Positions 35,564 through 44,498 of a DNA stretch of 64,000 nucleotides are shown in pieces (within the stretch, counting starts at the first letter, position 1; each line of letters begins with the position of its first letter). The DNA lies in the NCBI GenBank assembly GCA_016215555.1, contig JACRJC010000072.1, positions 29,162 through 93,161 on the forward strand, in the 5' to 3' direction. The stretch comes from Rhodospirillales bacterium. GTDB taxonomy: Bacteria > Pseudomonadota > Alphaproteobacteria > Rhodospirillales > WMHbin7. The notes beneath the pieces are model-generated. The model was given only the letters and a program-made list of their open reading frames with translations. It did no database searches and was not told the origin of the DNA. Both the position numbers and the translations under genes were made by a program.

Positions 35564-36875
35564 TTTTCAGCCACTCCCAATTCACGATCAGCACCGCCAG
35601 GCCCAGCCAGATTGCTCGCGCCTGATAGCGATCGGCCAGCGAGGATAGGCCGCCGCAGGCCAGCGCATTGCCGATCAAGCCGGCCAGCACCAGCCCCGCC
35701 AGCAGGGCCCGCTTGGCGTCGCGCCGCCAAAGCGCCAGTCCCAGAACCAGAATCAACCCACCCAATCCGGCCGCCATTGCCGCCACGCCCACGGTCTGCA
35801 GCCAGCGCTTGGCGCCGCTCCAGCCATGTTGCTGGCGGGCGTTCAACAGGGCGGGGATCTGGTCGGGATGGCGCTTCTCAAGGGCGTGCCGCATGTGAAA
35901 AGCCATGGGGTCGAAGACGTCGCCGGGGCCGAAGGCTAGGAACTGGCGGCCCGCCGTCTCCAGCATGAAAGCGCCGACGCCCAGGGGATGGGCTTGCACC
36001 GTCTTGCCCAGCAGCTCCGGCGCCTCGGCCATCCAAAGCTCGATGCTGCCGGCGCGCCCGAAGAAGACGCCGCCATGCCCCCACAGAAAATCATTCTCGT
36101 CGGCGTGCAGCCGGTCTTGCATGGCGCAGATCAGATAGGGTTTCTCGGCGCATAAGCGAGGCAGATCCGGTTGGATCAGCCCGCCCGAGACCAGCCGGGC
36201 CAACAAGAAGACCGAGCTGCCCTTGTTGTAATGCCAGCTTCCCTGGATCAGGCCGTGGATCATGGGCACGGCCAGCCAGGCCAGGCATGTGGCGCCCAGC
36301 AAAGCCAGGGCGGCATTGCGGGCGATCAGCCGCAGCGGCCATAGCGCCAGGCCGATAAGGCTTAGCCCGGCCAGAATCATCAGATGGGTGGCATGGACCA
36401 TGCCGGCCAGCGGCACCGCCAGCAAAGCCAAATATTTAAGGCGGCCCAGTTCCTTCCAGCCCAGCAGGACCAGGGTCGCGGCTAGGATGGCGGGGGCGGT
36501 GAAGGCGTCGGGCATCAATAGGCCGGCGAACCAGGGGGCGGTGGTGAACAGGGCCAGGACCAGGGCCAGCGTCAGGAAACGCCCCGGCGCCCGGGTCGGG
36601 CCCGTCAAGCGGGCCAGCAGCGCCAAAAGGGTCAGGCAGACCAGAATTTGCGCCAGCGCCACGGCCCAGAAACCGCCGCCCAGCCTGCCCAGGGCCATGA
36701 TGAAGGCATAGGGCAGCAGGCGGAACGGCGGCATGTCGAAACTGAAGGCGGCCTCGATGTAATCGGCCGAATCGTAGAAGACGAAGGGAAAGCCGTTCCA
36801 GACCGCCGGGGTCAGAAAAGCCGCCAGACCGGCAAGGCCGGCCAAAAACCATGCCAGGGGGGAATTGCGATCCAT
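35529..36875 (-). CDS. Polytopic membrane protein of unknown function (GT-C-like)
   Basis: The protein has 448 residues from ATG 36875; a TTG at 36902 with AAGGA close by is an alternative start. About ten to eleven hydrophobic helices are evident. An early loop holds VFYDSADYIEAAF, whose acidic residues in the first periplasmic loop recall GT-C glycosyltransferases. The large loop near 225-340 contains LCAEKPYLICAMQDRLHADENDFLW. No firm family can be named. Its 3' end overlaps the convergent AMIN-barrel gene by 35 bases. Confidence 0.6.
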   Translation of the reverse strand: MDRNSPLAWFLAGLAGLAAFLTPAVWNGFPFVFYDSADYIEAAFSFDMPPFRLLPYAFIMALGRLGGGFWAVALAQILVCLTLLALLARLTGPTRAPGRFLTLALVLALFTTAPWFAGLLMPDAFTAPAILAATLVLLGWKELGRLKYLALLAVPLAGMVHATHLMILAGLSLIGLALWPLRLIARNAALALLGATCLAWLAVPMIHGLIQGSWHYNKGSSVFLLARLVSGGLIQPDLPRLCAEKPYLICAMQDRLHADENDFLWGHGGVFFGRAGSIELWMAEAPELLGKTVQAHPLGVGAFMLETAGRQFLAFGPGDVFDPMAFHMRHALEKRHPDQIPALLNARQQHGWSGAKRWLQTVGVAAMAAGLGGLILVLGLALWRRDAKRALLAGLVLAGLIGNALACGGLSSLADRYQARAIWLGLAVLIVNWEWLKIRIYRPRQGGD

Positions 36876-37009
36876 CGGTTGGCCATCTTGACGAAAGCCC
36901 AATCCTTACCAAAATGGTAGATAGCAGGCCAGCGTGGCTTGCAGCGCCCGGGCGCCTATTCAGGGCCTTTCGGCGCTTTCGCCCTCGCTAGATCAGGAGG
37001 ACGTGGTAG

Positions 37010-37477
37010 ATGTCGCGTATACCGGTATTCAATAGTCCGTTGCTTTTGGGTTTCGACCAGTTCGAGCGCGTGCTTGACCGCATCTCCAAGGCCTCCGCCG
37101 ACGGCTACCCGCCTTACAATATCGAGCAGGCCGGCGACAATGGTTTGCGCATTTCCCTGGCGGTGGCCGGTTTCTCGCTCGACGACCTTGCGGTTTCGAT
37201 CGAGGACAACCAACTGATCGTCAGGGGCCGTCAGGCCGAGGAACAGGAAGGCCGGATTTTCCTGCATCGGGGAATCGCCGCCCGGCAGTTCCAGCGCAGT
37301 TTTGTTCTGGCCGAGGGCATCGAGGTTTCGGGATCGCATCTCGACAACGGGCTTTTGCATATCGATCTAACCCGTCCGCAACCGGAAAGCCGGGTGCGCA
37401 CCATCAAGATCGAAGGCGGCCGCAAGGCCGGCGTCAAGAAAGACGCCAGGACCATCGACGTGGAGACAGTGTCATGA
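37010..37477 (+). CDS. Small heat-shock protein Hsp20
   Basis: The protein has 155 residues: an N-terminal arm with FNSPLLLGFDQFERVLDR, an alpha-crystallin domain from about 38 to 125 (YPPYNIEQAGDN, FSLDDLAVSIEDNQLIVRG), and a short tail. It is close to IbpA-type proteins, which hold unfolding proteins in the cytoplasm. AGGAGG lies 8 bases before the ATG. The stop overlaps the DUF1150 start (ATGA), an arrangement typical of alphaproteobacteria. Confidence 0.93.
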   Translation: MSRIPVFNSPLLLGFDQFERVLDRISKASADGYPPYNIEQAGDNGLRISLAVAGFSLDDLAVSIEDNQLIVRGRQAEEQEGRIFLHRGIAARQFQRSFVLAEGIEVSGSHLDNGLLHIDLTRPQPESRVRTIKIEGGRKAGVKKDARTIDVETVS

Positions 37478-37719
37478 AAAACACCGACGTCATGAAATCG
37501 AACGGACCCGACGGTCATCACGTCATGCTGACCGCTCAGGATTTCGCAGCTCTCGGGGCTCAGAATCTGGCCTTCGTGCGCAAGGTCGAGGATGAGGGAG
37601 GGGCGGCCCAGTGGGCCATCTTCTCCGCCGACGGCACGCCCATCGGCATGGCGCCTTCGCGCGACGTCGCCTTCGCCGCCGTGCGTCAGCATGACCTGGA
37701 GCCTTTAAGCGTACACTAG
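37474..37719 (+). CDS. DUF1150 family protein
   Basis: The protein has 81 residues and the DUF1150 core: LTAQDFAALGAQNLAFVRKV, WAIFSADGTPIGMAPSRDVAFAAVRQHDLEP in part. It is small and soluble. DUF1150 genes lie next to Hsp20 genes in many alphaproteobacteria, and the ATGA overlap here implies matched synthesis. Its function is unknown; a helper or regulator of the chaperone is a fair inference. Confidence 0.88.
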   Translation: MKNTDVMKSNGPDGHHVMLTAQDFAALGAQNLAFVRKVEDEGGAAQWAIFSADGTPIGMAPSRDVAFAAVRQHDLEPLSVH

Positions 37720-37747
37720 CTCTGGTTCCTGGCTGATGTTTATCCTA

Positions 37748-38233
37748 TCAGCGCTCTTGTGTCCTGGTTCGAACAAAACGCATGTTAGCCAGTGTTTCTT
37801 CGTCTTCTTGCCGGGGAATAAGAGCGGGCGTTTGGCTGACAAAGGCCTCGATCCGTGCCTCGGCAATTCCTCGAAGAATCAGATAATCCCGGACGGCCAG
37901 CGCCCGCCTGAGCGCAAGGTGACCAGGATTATTCTCGGCGCGGCCCTCACGGCTGTCGATAAAGCCCTCTGTGATGACCAGCAGTTTTGGATAGGCAAGC
38001 AATATGGCCACTTGACGATCAAGCGTGGTCTTGGCACGCATGGTCAGTTGGGCCGACCCGGAAGGAAAGAAGGCCTTCGCATCGGTTTCTTCAATCGGGC
38101 TTTGCAGAACGCAAGGAAGGGAAAAATCGATTCCATTGTGTAGCTTGTTGCTGGGACACGAAGGGTTATCGGCCCGTGCTGAAAGACTGGGTAACAACAA
38201 GAGGCCAAGTGTCGTCAGAATTGCTTTGAGCAT
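37748..38233 (-). CDS. Periplasmic OmpA-C-like domain protein
   Basis: The protein has 161 residues with a signal peptide ending near SARA-DNP. The rest resembles the OmpA/MotB peptidoglycan-binding domain: AFFPSGSAQLTMRAKTTLDRQVAILLAYP, then a TEGFIDSREG loop in place of GHTD, and LALRRALAVRDYLILRGI. The altered loop could weaken diaminopimelate binding. GGAGG lies 6 bases before the ATG. It follows the peptidoglycan-binding-like gene after 51 bases and is probably co-transcribed. Confidence 0.75.
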   Translation of the reverse strand: MLKAILTTLGLLLLPSLSARADNPSCPSNKLHNGIDFSLPCVLQSPIEETDAKAFFPSGSAQLTMRAKTTLDRQVAILLAYPKLLVITEGFIDSREGRAENNPGHLALRRALAVRDYLILRGIAEARIEAFVSQTPALIPRQEDEETLANMRFVRTRTQER

Positions 38234-38247
38234 ATTATGCCTCCATA

Positions 38248-38277
38248 GGCGGAGGAGCGGGTGAACGCCCCTCCGCC
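38248..38277 (-). promoter_or_regulatory. Intercistronic hairpin
   Basis: GGCGGAGG (38248-38255) pairs with CCTCCGCC (38270-38277) across a 14-base loop, between two leftward genes. There is no T-run, so partial termination or mRNA stabilisation is more likely than a full terminator. Confidence 0.4.
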
Positions 38278-38284
38278 GTTGAGA

Positions 38285-38746
38285 TTAGTATGGCCCTTTG
38301 CTACGTGAAATGGGAAAGCCCGTTCGGGGGTGAATTCCTTCGATGACGAGATTCCCGTTCTGGTCAAAGTAAGGCCCTGATTTGGGTTCAAAGCGGTCGC
38401 GCAGTTGCGGCATCTTCGGATCGACGTTTCGGGGAACAATGACGGGCATATTTCTCCCGGCATTTTCCTCGGGCGCATGAGGCGTTTTACCTTCTGCCTG
38501 CGCCAAACGATAGCCGATCTGGGCTTCGGTGGGGCCGCCCGGTCGCATGAGTCCGTCGACTCTCAAGCCCTCGTCCTTCTGGAAAGCTTTCAGGGAGTCG
38601 AACATCAGGCGTTCGGGATAGGGAACCATGCCGTAGCTTTGCGGCGGAGTGTAATAGCCCAGCCGGTTGAGGGCCTGTTTGGTGGCCAGCGAGTCATCAA
38701 GATCGACATTATAGTCGTCGCCGATGGTTTTCTTGATACTGAACAT
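38285..38746 (-). CDS. Peptidoglycan-binding-like domain protein
   Basis: The protein has 153 residues from ATG 38746 with AAAGGA upstream; longer in-frame starts lack a site. Residues 15-80 resemble PG_binding_1: ATKQALNRLGYYTPP, MFDSLKAFQKDEGLRVDGLMRPGGPT. No signal peptide is seen, which is unusual for this fold. The C-terminal part is rich in Pro and charged residues, with GIHPRTGFPISRSKGPY at the end. It precedes the OmpA-C-like gene in the same direction. The same domain occurs in some phage proteins, so a phage-derived origin is possible. Confidence 0.65.
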   Translation of the reverse strand: MFSIKKTIGDDYNVDLDDSLATKQALNRLGYYTPPQSYGMVPYPERLMFDSLKAFQKDEGLRVDGLMRPGGPTEAQIGYRLAQAEGKTPHAPEENAGRNMPVIVPRNVDPKMPQLRDRFEPKSGPYFDQNGNLVIEGIHPRTGFPISRSKGPY

Positions 38747-38997
38747 AGAGAATCGTCCTTTCATGGTCAGGGGCCACCCGGCAAGGCGGCGCAAGTCATG
38801 CGCCAGCGCGCCCGGACGGCGGGTGGTGTCGAATATGGTTGGGGAAGCCACGGGTTATCGCCCCTGGGAAAGGGCTTGGTGCTGCAGGCCTGCGTACACA
38901 AGTTGTCCTAAGACAGAGATGGCCCGTAATGCTCGAGGCTATAAGATCATATTGGAGGAGAAACGTCAAGTACAAAAAGAGGAAACGAACAGAGGCA

Positions 38998-39867
38998 TTA
39001 CCACCGAAAGGTGGGAATGACCGCCGTCGGCCTGGCCGCATGCGCGGCCAGCAGTTTCGACACCGCTTGGGAGGATGGCGTTGCCCCCCAATCAAGGCCC
39101 AGTTCGGCGCGGTGGATGCCGCCCGCCACCAGCACGCAATCAATGCCGGCCGCATTGGCGCCGGCGATATCCGTATGCAGCCCGTCGCCCACCGCCAGCG
39201 CCTTCTGACCCGGCTTGAGGTTCAGCGCCTTCAGACAGGCCGGATAGATGGCGGGGTCTGGCTTGCCGCGCTGGGTCACGGTTCCGCCCAGTTCCTTATA
39301 GCGCTCGGCCAGGGCGCCGGCGCAAACGATGGGTACGCCCAATCGGATGACCGTGATGTCGGGATTGGCGCAGATCATGGGCAGGCCCCGCCTTGCTCCC
39401 TGGCTTAGGACGCCTTCGTAATCGGCGACGCTGTCGTCGAAGCTGACCGGCCCGGTATTGAGGATGAAGTCGGCCTGTTCAAACGGGACGGCTTCGTAAG
39501 CCAAGCCTTCGAAGACGTTGCGGTCGCGGTCGGGCCCCAGATGGTAAAGCCTGTGTCCCAGCTTGGCGAAAACGGGGTCGGTGCGGGCCTGCAATTCCAG
39601 ATGGACCGCTTCGCCCGACGACATGACGGCGCCGTAAAGCTGGCGTTCAATGCCGATGCTGGCCATCTGTTCGATCAGGGCCGCGCCACGCCGCGGCGCG
39701 TTGGACAGCAACACCGTGGGTTTGTCTGCTTCCCTCAATTTGGCCAGCGTCTCCACCGCTCCCGGATAGGGCTTGATACCGTCATGGATCACGCCCCACA
39801 AATCCAGGACGAAGCCGTCGTAGCGACCGGCAAGGGCCGCAAAATCCTTCAAAATTTCGGGGCTCAT
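38998..39867 (-). CDS. HAD-superfamily subfamily IIA hydrolase
   Basis: The protein has 289 residues from ATG 39867, overlapping the pyrD stop (ATGA). HAD motif I is LDLWGVIHDG near residue 21, motif II is VLLSNAPRRG, and the later GKPDPAIY and AVGDGLHTDIAGANAAGID carry the lysine and the motif IV aspartates. It fits the NagD-like TIGR01459 group of alphaproteobacteria, which are sugar-phosphate or nucleotide phosphatases. Being third in DUF952-pyrD-HAD, it may act in nucleotide metabolism; the substrate is unknown. Confidence 0.88.
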   Translation of the reverse strand: MSPEILKDFAALAGRYDGFVLDLWGVIHDGIKPYPGAVETLAKLREADKPTVLLSNAPRRGAALIEQMASIGIERQLYGAVMSSGEAVHLELQARTDPVFAKLGHRLYHLGPDRDRNVFEGLAYEAVPFEQADFILNTGPVSFDDSVADYEGVLSQGARRGLPMICANPDITVIRLGVPIVCAGALAERYKELGGTVTQRGKPDPAIYPACLKALNLKPGQKALAVGDGLHTDIAGANAAGIDCVLVAGGIHRAELGLDWGATPSSQAVSKLLAAHAARPTAVIPTFRW

Positions 39868-40925
39868 CGGTGGTCGGCTCCGACGGCTTCGCTGACGCGG
39901 GTGAATCCGTCGCGGCGCAAAAGATGGCAAAGCTCGCTTTTGATGCGTTCGATCAGCATGGGCCCCTTGTAGATGAGGGCGGAATAGACCTGCACCAGCG
40001 AGGCCCCGGCCCGGATCTTGGCATAGGCGTCGGCGCCCGAGGCCACGCCGCCGACCCCGATCAGGGGCAGCCGGCCTGCGGTCAGGCGATAGAAATCGGC
40101 CAAAATCTCAGTCGAGGGGACGAATAAGGGCTTGCCGCTTAAGCCCCCCGTTTCGGAGCACTGCGCTGATTTGAGGCTTTGCGGTCTGGCGATGGTGGTG
40201 TTGGAGACGACCAGCCCGTCGATAGCGCAAGCCAGCGCCACGTCGGCGATGTCCTTGCGGTCCTGAGCTTCGAGGTCGGGAGCGACCTTGACCAGCAGAG
40301 GCGGCGATTTGCCGGGCATGGCGGTCTTCAAGGCGCTGCGGGTGCGTCCCAGAAGTGCGGACAGGGCATCACGCCCCTGCAGGGCGCGCAGGCCCGGCGT
40401 GTTGGGCGAGGAAATGTTGACGACCACGTAATCGGCCATCGGCGCCAGCAGCATGACGCCCTTTTCATAATCGGCGGCGGCGTCCTCGGTGGTTTTGTTC
40501 TTGCCCAGATTGACGCCCAGAATGCCCGAGCGGTTCTTGTGCCGGACCAGGCGCGAGCGCACGGCCACGGCCCCGTCATTGTTGAAGCCCATGCGGTTGA
40601 TGACAGCTTCGTCCTCGGCCAGGCGGAACAGCCGCGGCTTCGGATTGCCCTCCTGGGGCAGGGGCGTCACCGTTCCCAGTTCGACGAAGCCGAAGCCAAG
40701 CCTGAAAAGGCCGTCCGGCGCTTCGGCGTTCTTGTCGAAGCCCGCCGCCAAGCCGATGGGATTGGGAAAAGTCAGGCCCCAAAGTAGAGTTTTCAACATC
40801 AAGGGGTCGGGCCGGGACAGATTGGGAAGCAGGCCGCAAGCCAGGGCCTTGATGGCCAAGCGATGGGCCTCCTCGGGATCCAGGCGTTTGAGCAGGGGCC
40901 AGGCCAGGCAATAAAGGTCAAGCAT
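39864..40925 (-). CDS. pyrD: Dihydroorotate dehydrogenase (quinone), class 2
   Basis: The protein has 353 residues. It has the class 2 N-terminal extension that docks to the membrane, then LGFGFVELGTVTPLPQEGNPKPR (in part), NRMGFNNDGA, and NISSPNTPGLRALQ with the catalytic serine. The FMN phosphate site lies at GVGGVASGADAYAKIRAGASLVQVYSAL. It oxidises dihydroorotate to orotate, feeding electrons to ubiquinone, the fourth step of pyrimidine synthesis. It lies 3 bases after DUF952. Confidence 0.96.
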   Translation of the reverse strand: MLDLYCLAWPLLKRLDPEEAHRLAIKALACGLLPNLSRPDPLMLKTLLWGLTFPNPIGLAAGFDKNAEAPDGLFRLGFGFVELGTVTPLPQEGNPKPRLFRLAEDEAVINRMGFNNDGAVAVRSRLVRHKNRSGILGVNLGKNKTTEDAAADYEKGVMLLAPMADYVVVNISSPNTPGLRALQGRDALSALLGRTRSALKTAMPGKSPPLLVKVAPDLEAQDRKDIADVALACAIDGLVVSNTTIARPQSLKSAQCSETGGLSGKPLFVPSTEILADFYRLTAGRLPLIGVGGVASGADAYAKIRAGASLVQVYSALIYKGPMLIERIKSELCHLLRRDGFTRVSEAVGADHR

Positions 40926-40928
40926 CGG

Positions 40929-41279
40929 TCAATCGCTCAAAAGAGGGAATTCGTGGGTTCCGTCCGGCCCCAGGGCCAGGGCAACGACTTCAAGCACCGC
41001 CGACAGGGGCAGGGGGCCATATAAATGGGGATAGGTCTGACCTGACGAGGATGCCTCCCAGCGCAGGGCGTCGCCCAGCAACGTTGCGTCGGCCACCAAC
41101 AACAACAGGTCGGGTTCCCCGGCCCGATGCCGGGCGGCGCTGTCTTCGACCTGCTCCGAGGTCGAGAAATGCAAGAAGCCGTCGGCGCGGTCCTGGCTCG
41201 ACCCGTCATAGCTTCCCTTGGCCGCCGCAGCCTGCCAATCGGCCTGGCGGCACAAATGATAGATGCGTCTTGCGTTCAT
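40929..41279 (-). CDS. DUF952 family protein
   Basis: The protein has 116 residues from ATG 41279 (a GTG at 41285 is also possible). It begins NARRIYHLCRQADWQAA and contains DGFLHFSTSEQVEDSA and YPHLYGPLPLSAV, all DUF952 hallmarks. The family has an ADP-ribosyltransferase-like small fold and no proven activity. It leads the pyrD operon. Its role there is unknown. Confidence 0.88.
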   Translation of the reverse strand: MNARRIYHLCRQADWQAAAAKGSYDGSSQDRADGFLHFSTSEQVEDSAARHRAGEPDLLLLVADATLLGDALRWEASSSGQTYPHLYGPLPLSAVLEVVALALGPDGTHEFPLLSD

Positions 41280-41343
41280 GCCCACAAGCTAGCCGAAGTC
41301 GCTCCGAACCGCCACGCTTTTGGAGACCTTGTCTGTCGGGGCA

Positions 41344-41372
41344 AAATAAAATTGTGAATAACTTGTGAATAG
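41344..41372 (+). promoter_or_regulatory. Tandem DnaA-box-like repeats upstream of the flagellar cluster
   Basis: TTGTGAATA occurs at 41352 and 41363, 11 bases apart. The first copy gives TGTGAATAA, an exact match to the relaxed DnaA box read on the minus strand (TTATTCACA); the second has one mismatch. The AAATAAAATTGT leader is shared with 15929. About 90 bases separate this from the 41460 start. Confidence 0.35.
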
Positions 41373-41459
41373 ACTGGCGGAGAACCCTGGCGCGATCTAT
41401 ATGATAAAAACATAACCAATGGCGGCAAAGACCGCCGGTTCGCAAAAGGATCGCGGGAC

Positions 41460-41663
41460 ATGGGTGAATCACTGCAATACCGAGAGGAAGACCGCCTGGC
41501 GGCGGCTCTCGAGCTGATCGAGCGACTAGGCCAGCCCAATCTGGCTTTCGTGCCGAGAATGCCCAGCAACAACATGTTGGCTGCCGCCATGCTGGCCGGG
41601 GACGTCTCGCCCGAGCGAGCCCGCCGGGTCTGGCAGGCCATGCTGGAAACGGCCGAACGCTGA
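41460..41663 (+). CDS. Small protein leading the flagellar cluster
   Basis: The protein has 67 residues: YREEDRLAAALELIERLGQPNLAFVPRMPSNNMLAAAMLAGDV in part, then an Arg/Ala helix. It is soluble and mostly helical. AAGGA lies about 14 bases before the ATG, a weak site. Codon use fits the neighbours. It precedes fliF by 156 bases that carry two hairpins. I do not recognise the family; position suggests a flagellar accessory or regulator. Confidence 0.6.
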   Translation: MGESLQYREEDRLAAALELIERLGQPNLAFVPRMPSNNMLAAAMLAGDVSPERARRVWQAMLETAER

Positions 41664-41681
41664 GGCGTCAAGCCGGCAACA

Positions 41682-41719
41682 GGGAAAAAAATTCCCATAT
41701 CCCGGCAAAAATTGCCGGG
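41682..41719 (+). terminator. Twin hairpins between the small gene and fliF
   Basis: GGGAA pairs with TTCCC at 41682-41696 around an A-run, and CCCGGCAA (41701-41708) pairs perfectly with TTGCCGGG (41712-41719). No T-run follows the second, so this may be an attenuator or processing site rather than a full stop. Confidence 0.35.
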
Positions 41720-41819
41720 CGTTAACCTCTTTTTCACGCCCCCGGCTCAGACTTGAGACTAGGAAAGCCCCTTGTTGCCAAGGGGATCGCTTCTTCCGTC
41801 TTTTGATCGAGGCCTAGCC

Positions 41820-43463
41820 GTGAACGCCTTTATGCAGTCGCTGCGCAATCTGGGACCGGCCCGCTTGGCTGCCATGGTCGGCGTCGCCGTCGGCATGATC
41901 GGCTTCATCATTTTCATCGCCGCCAGGGTCAGTTCGGCGCCGATGGAACTGCTTTACGGCGATCTTGAGGCCTCCGACGCCGGACGAGTCGCCCAGCGGC
42001 TGGACGGGCTGAAGATTCCCTACGAGGTTAGGAGCGGCAACCAGATCTTCGTGCCCTCGGATCAGGTCGGCAAGCTGCGCATGCAATTGGCCGAACAGGC
42101 GCTGCCCTCCTCGGGCGGGTCGGTGGGCTACGAGATTTTCGACAAATCGGATCCGCTGGGCTCGACCAGCTTCATGCAGAATCTCAACCTGGTCCGCGCC
42201 CTGGAAGGCGAGTTGGCGCGCTCGATCAAGACGGTCGGCAATGTGAAAAACGCCCGCGTCCATTTGGTCATGCCCAGACGCGAAATGTTCTCGCGCGAGG
42301 TTCAGGAACCGTCGGCCTCGATCATCTTGAAGATGAATGGCGGCGGACGGCTGACCAGCCAGCAAGTGTCTTCGGTGCAGCATTTGGTGGCCGCCGCCGT
42401 GCCGCGCCTGCAGCCCTCGAAGATATCCATCGTCGATGACAAGGGAACGCTGCTGGCGCGCGGCTTCGAGGACGACAAGCAGTTGATGAACCGCAATGCC
42501 GAGGAAATGCGCGTTTCCTACGAGCAGCGCCTGGCCCGTCAGATCGAGGATCTGCTCGAGAAGACCGTCGGCTTCGGCAAGGTGCGGGCCGAGGTGCGGG
42601 CCGACATCGATTTCGACCAGATGGTCGTCAATGAAGAGAAGTACGATCCCGAATCACAGGTCGTGCGCTCGACCAGGACCATCACCGAGGACGTGCAGGC
42701 CCAAGATTCCGAATCGCTGCCGGTCACCGTCGGCCAGAATCTGCCCGACACCAACGCCAATGCCGCCGGCGCCACCAAGAATCAGAACAAGGAAGCCCGG
42801 AACGACGAACTGGTCAATTACGAGATTTCCAAAAAAGTCACCAAACAGGTGCGCGAAACCGGCATCGTCAAGCGTCTGTCGGTGGCCGTCCTCGTCGATG
42901 GCCTCTACCAAGGTGCCGGAGCCGAGCGGAATTACGAGGCGCGCAAGCAAGAAGAAATGGAACAGATCGCCACCTTGGTGCGCTCGGCCATCGGTTTCGA
43001 CAACAAGCGCGGCGACCAGGTCGATGTGGTGAACATGAAGTTCGCCGAGGGCGACGCCGAGGGCGACAAGCCCTTGGATCTGATCTTCGGCTTCGAACAG
43101 GCCCAGATCATGCGCATGGCCGAAATCCTGGTCTTGAGCGTGGTGGCGATCCTGGTCATCTTGCTGGTGGTCCGTCCGCTGGTGACAAGGGCCTTCGAGA
43201 CCATGCCCGCCGCCGCCGGCGAGGCCGGGCGCAAGCTGCTGGCCGAACCCGGCATGGCGCCGGCGCTGTCGGGGCCCGGCATGCCGCCGGCTCCGGGCGT
43301 GCCGATGGAGGACGAGGTCGAATCGCTGGACGAACTTATCGACATCGACAAGGTCGAGGGCCGGGTCAAGGCCTCGTCGATCAAGAAGATCGGCGAAATC
43401 ATCGAGAAGCACCCGGAAGAGGCGCTGTCGATCATCCGCAACTGGATGTATCAGGAAACCTAG
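41820..43463 (+). CDS. fliF: Flagellar MS-ring protein FliF
   Basis: The protein has 547 residues from GTG 41820, with GAGG 7 bases upstream. A first membrane helix (MVGVAVGMIGFIIFIAARVS) is followed by the secretory-protein-like ring domains (PMELLYGDLEASDAGRVAQRLD, YEIFDKSDPLGSTSFMQNLNLVRALEGELARSI in part). A second helix lies near 440-460 (ILVLSVVAILVILLVV), and the tail SIIRNWMYQE binds FliG. It forms the membrane ring on which the motor and export gate assemble. It starts the fliF-G-H-N-flbD-flhA run. Confidence 0.97.
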   Translation: MNAFMQSLRNLGPARLAAMVGVAVGMIGFIIFIAARVSSAPMELLYGDLEASDAGRVAQRLDGLKIPYEVRSGNQIFVPSDQVGKLRMQLAEQALPSSGGSVGYEIFDKSDPLGSTSFMQNLNLVRALEGELARSIKTVGNVKNARVHLVMPRREMFSREVQEPSASIILKMNGGGRLTSQQVSSVQHLVAAAVPRLQPSKISIVDDKGTLLARGFEDDKQLMNRNAEEMRVSYEQRLARQIEDLLEKTVGFGKVRAEVRADIDFDQMVVNEEKYDPESQVVRSTRTITEDVQAQDSESLPVTVGQNLPDTNANAAGATKNQNKEARNDELVNYEISKKVTKQVRETGIVKRLSVAVLVDGLYQGAGAERNYEARKQEEMEQIATLVRSAIGFDNKRGDQVDVVNMKFAEGDAEGDKPLDLIFGFEQAQIMRMAEILVLSVVAILVILLVVRPLVTRAFETMPAAAGEAGRKLLAEPGMAPALSGPGMPPAPGVPMEDEVESLDELIDIDKVEGRVKASSIKKIGEIIEKHPEEALSIIRNWMYQET

Positions 43464-43478
43464 GCGGAGACTTAGAAC

Positions 43479-44498
43479 GTGGCGCGGACCAAGGAAGACT
43501 ATCGCACCCTGACGGGGCAACAGAAAGCCGCCATCCTGATGCTGGCCGTGGGCGAGCAGCATTCGTCCAGGCTGTTCTCGATCATGGACGACGAGGAAAT
43601 CAAGGAACTGTCGGGGGTGATGGCCAATCTGGGTTCGGTCAACGCCTCGATCGTCGAGCGCCTGTTCATCGATTTCGCCGACCAGTTGGCCTCGACCGGT
43701 TCGCTGGTCGGTTCCTTCGAAAGCACCGAACGCCTGCTGATGAAGGGTCTGCCCAAGGACCGCGTCGATCTGATCATGGAAGAAATCCGCGGCCCCGCCG
43801 GCCGCACCATGTGGGACAAGCTGGGCAACGTCAACGAACAGGTGCTGGCCAATTATCTTAAGAACGAATATCCGCAGACGGTGGCGGTGGTGCTGTCCAA
43901 GATCAAGCCCGATCACGGCTCGCGCGTGCTGGCCCTGCTGCCCGAAAACTTCGCCATGGAAGTGGTGATGCGCATGCTGCGCATGGAAGCGGTGCAAAAA
44001 GAAGTTCTGGACGGCGTCGAAAAGACGCTGCGCACCGAATTCATGAGCAACCTGGCCCGCACCGCCAGGCGCGATTCGCACGAGGTGATGGCCGAAATAT
44101 TCAACAACCTCGACCGCAACACCGAGGCCCGCTTCATGTCGGCCCTGGAAGAGCGCAACCGCGAATCCGCCGAGCGCATCAAGCAGTTGATGTTCACCTT
44201 CGAGGATCTGGCCCGCGTCGATTCCTCGGGCATCCAGATCCTGCTGCGCAATGTGGAAAAGGAAAAGCTGGCCCTGGCCCTGAAGGGCGGCTCGGACGTC
44301 GTCAAGGATCTGTTCTTCAAGAACATGTCCGAACGCCTGGGCAAGATGCTGAAGGAAGACATGGAAGCCCTGGGCCCGGTCCGCTTGAAAGACGTCGACG
44401 AAGCCCAGACCGCCATCGTTCAGGTCGCCAAGGATCTGGCGGCCAGCGGTCAGATCGTTATCTCCGAGGGCGGAGCGGAAGACGAGTTGGTATACTGA
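43479..44498 (+). CDS. fliG: Flagellar motor switch protein FliG
   Basis: The protein has 339 residues from GTG 43479. It has the N-terminal FliF-binding part ([20 protein letters not shown]), the EHPQ-like segment reading [16 protein letters not shown], and the C-terminal torque helix with [19 protein letters not shown] and charged residues facing the stator. It couples ion flow to rotation and switches direction with FliM/FliN. The stop shares a base with the fliH start. Confidence 0.97.
   Translation: MARTKEDYRTLTGQQKAAILMLAVGEQHSSRLFSIMDDEEIKELSGVMANLGSVNASIVERLFIDFADQLASTGSLVGSFESTERLLMKGLPKDRVDLIMEEIRGPAGRTMWDKLGNVNEQVLANYLKNEYPQTVAVVLSKIKPDHGSRVLALLPENFAMEVVMRMLRMEAVQKEVLDGVEKTLRTEFMSNLARTARRDSHEVMAEIFNNLDRNTEARFMSALEERNRESAERIKQLMFTFEDLARVDSSGIQILLRNVEKEKLALALKGGSDVVKDLFFKNMSERLGKMLKEDMEALGPVRLKDVDEAQTAIVQVAKDLAASGQIVISEGGAEDELVY

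Noticed and set aside
38919..39020. 33-codon ORF beginning MARNARGYK
   Set aside because: It is AT-richer and charged, but has no ribosome site and overlaps the end of the HAD gene; not enough support.
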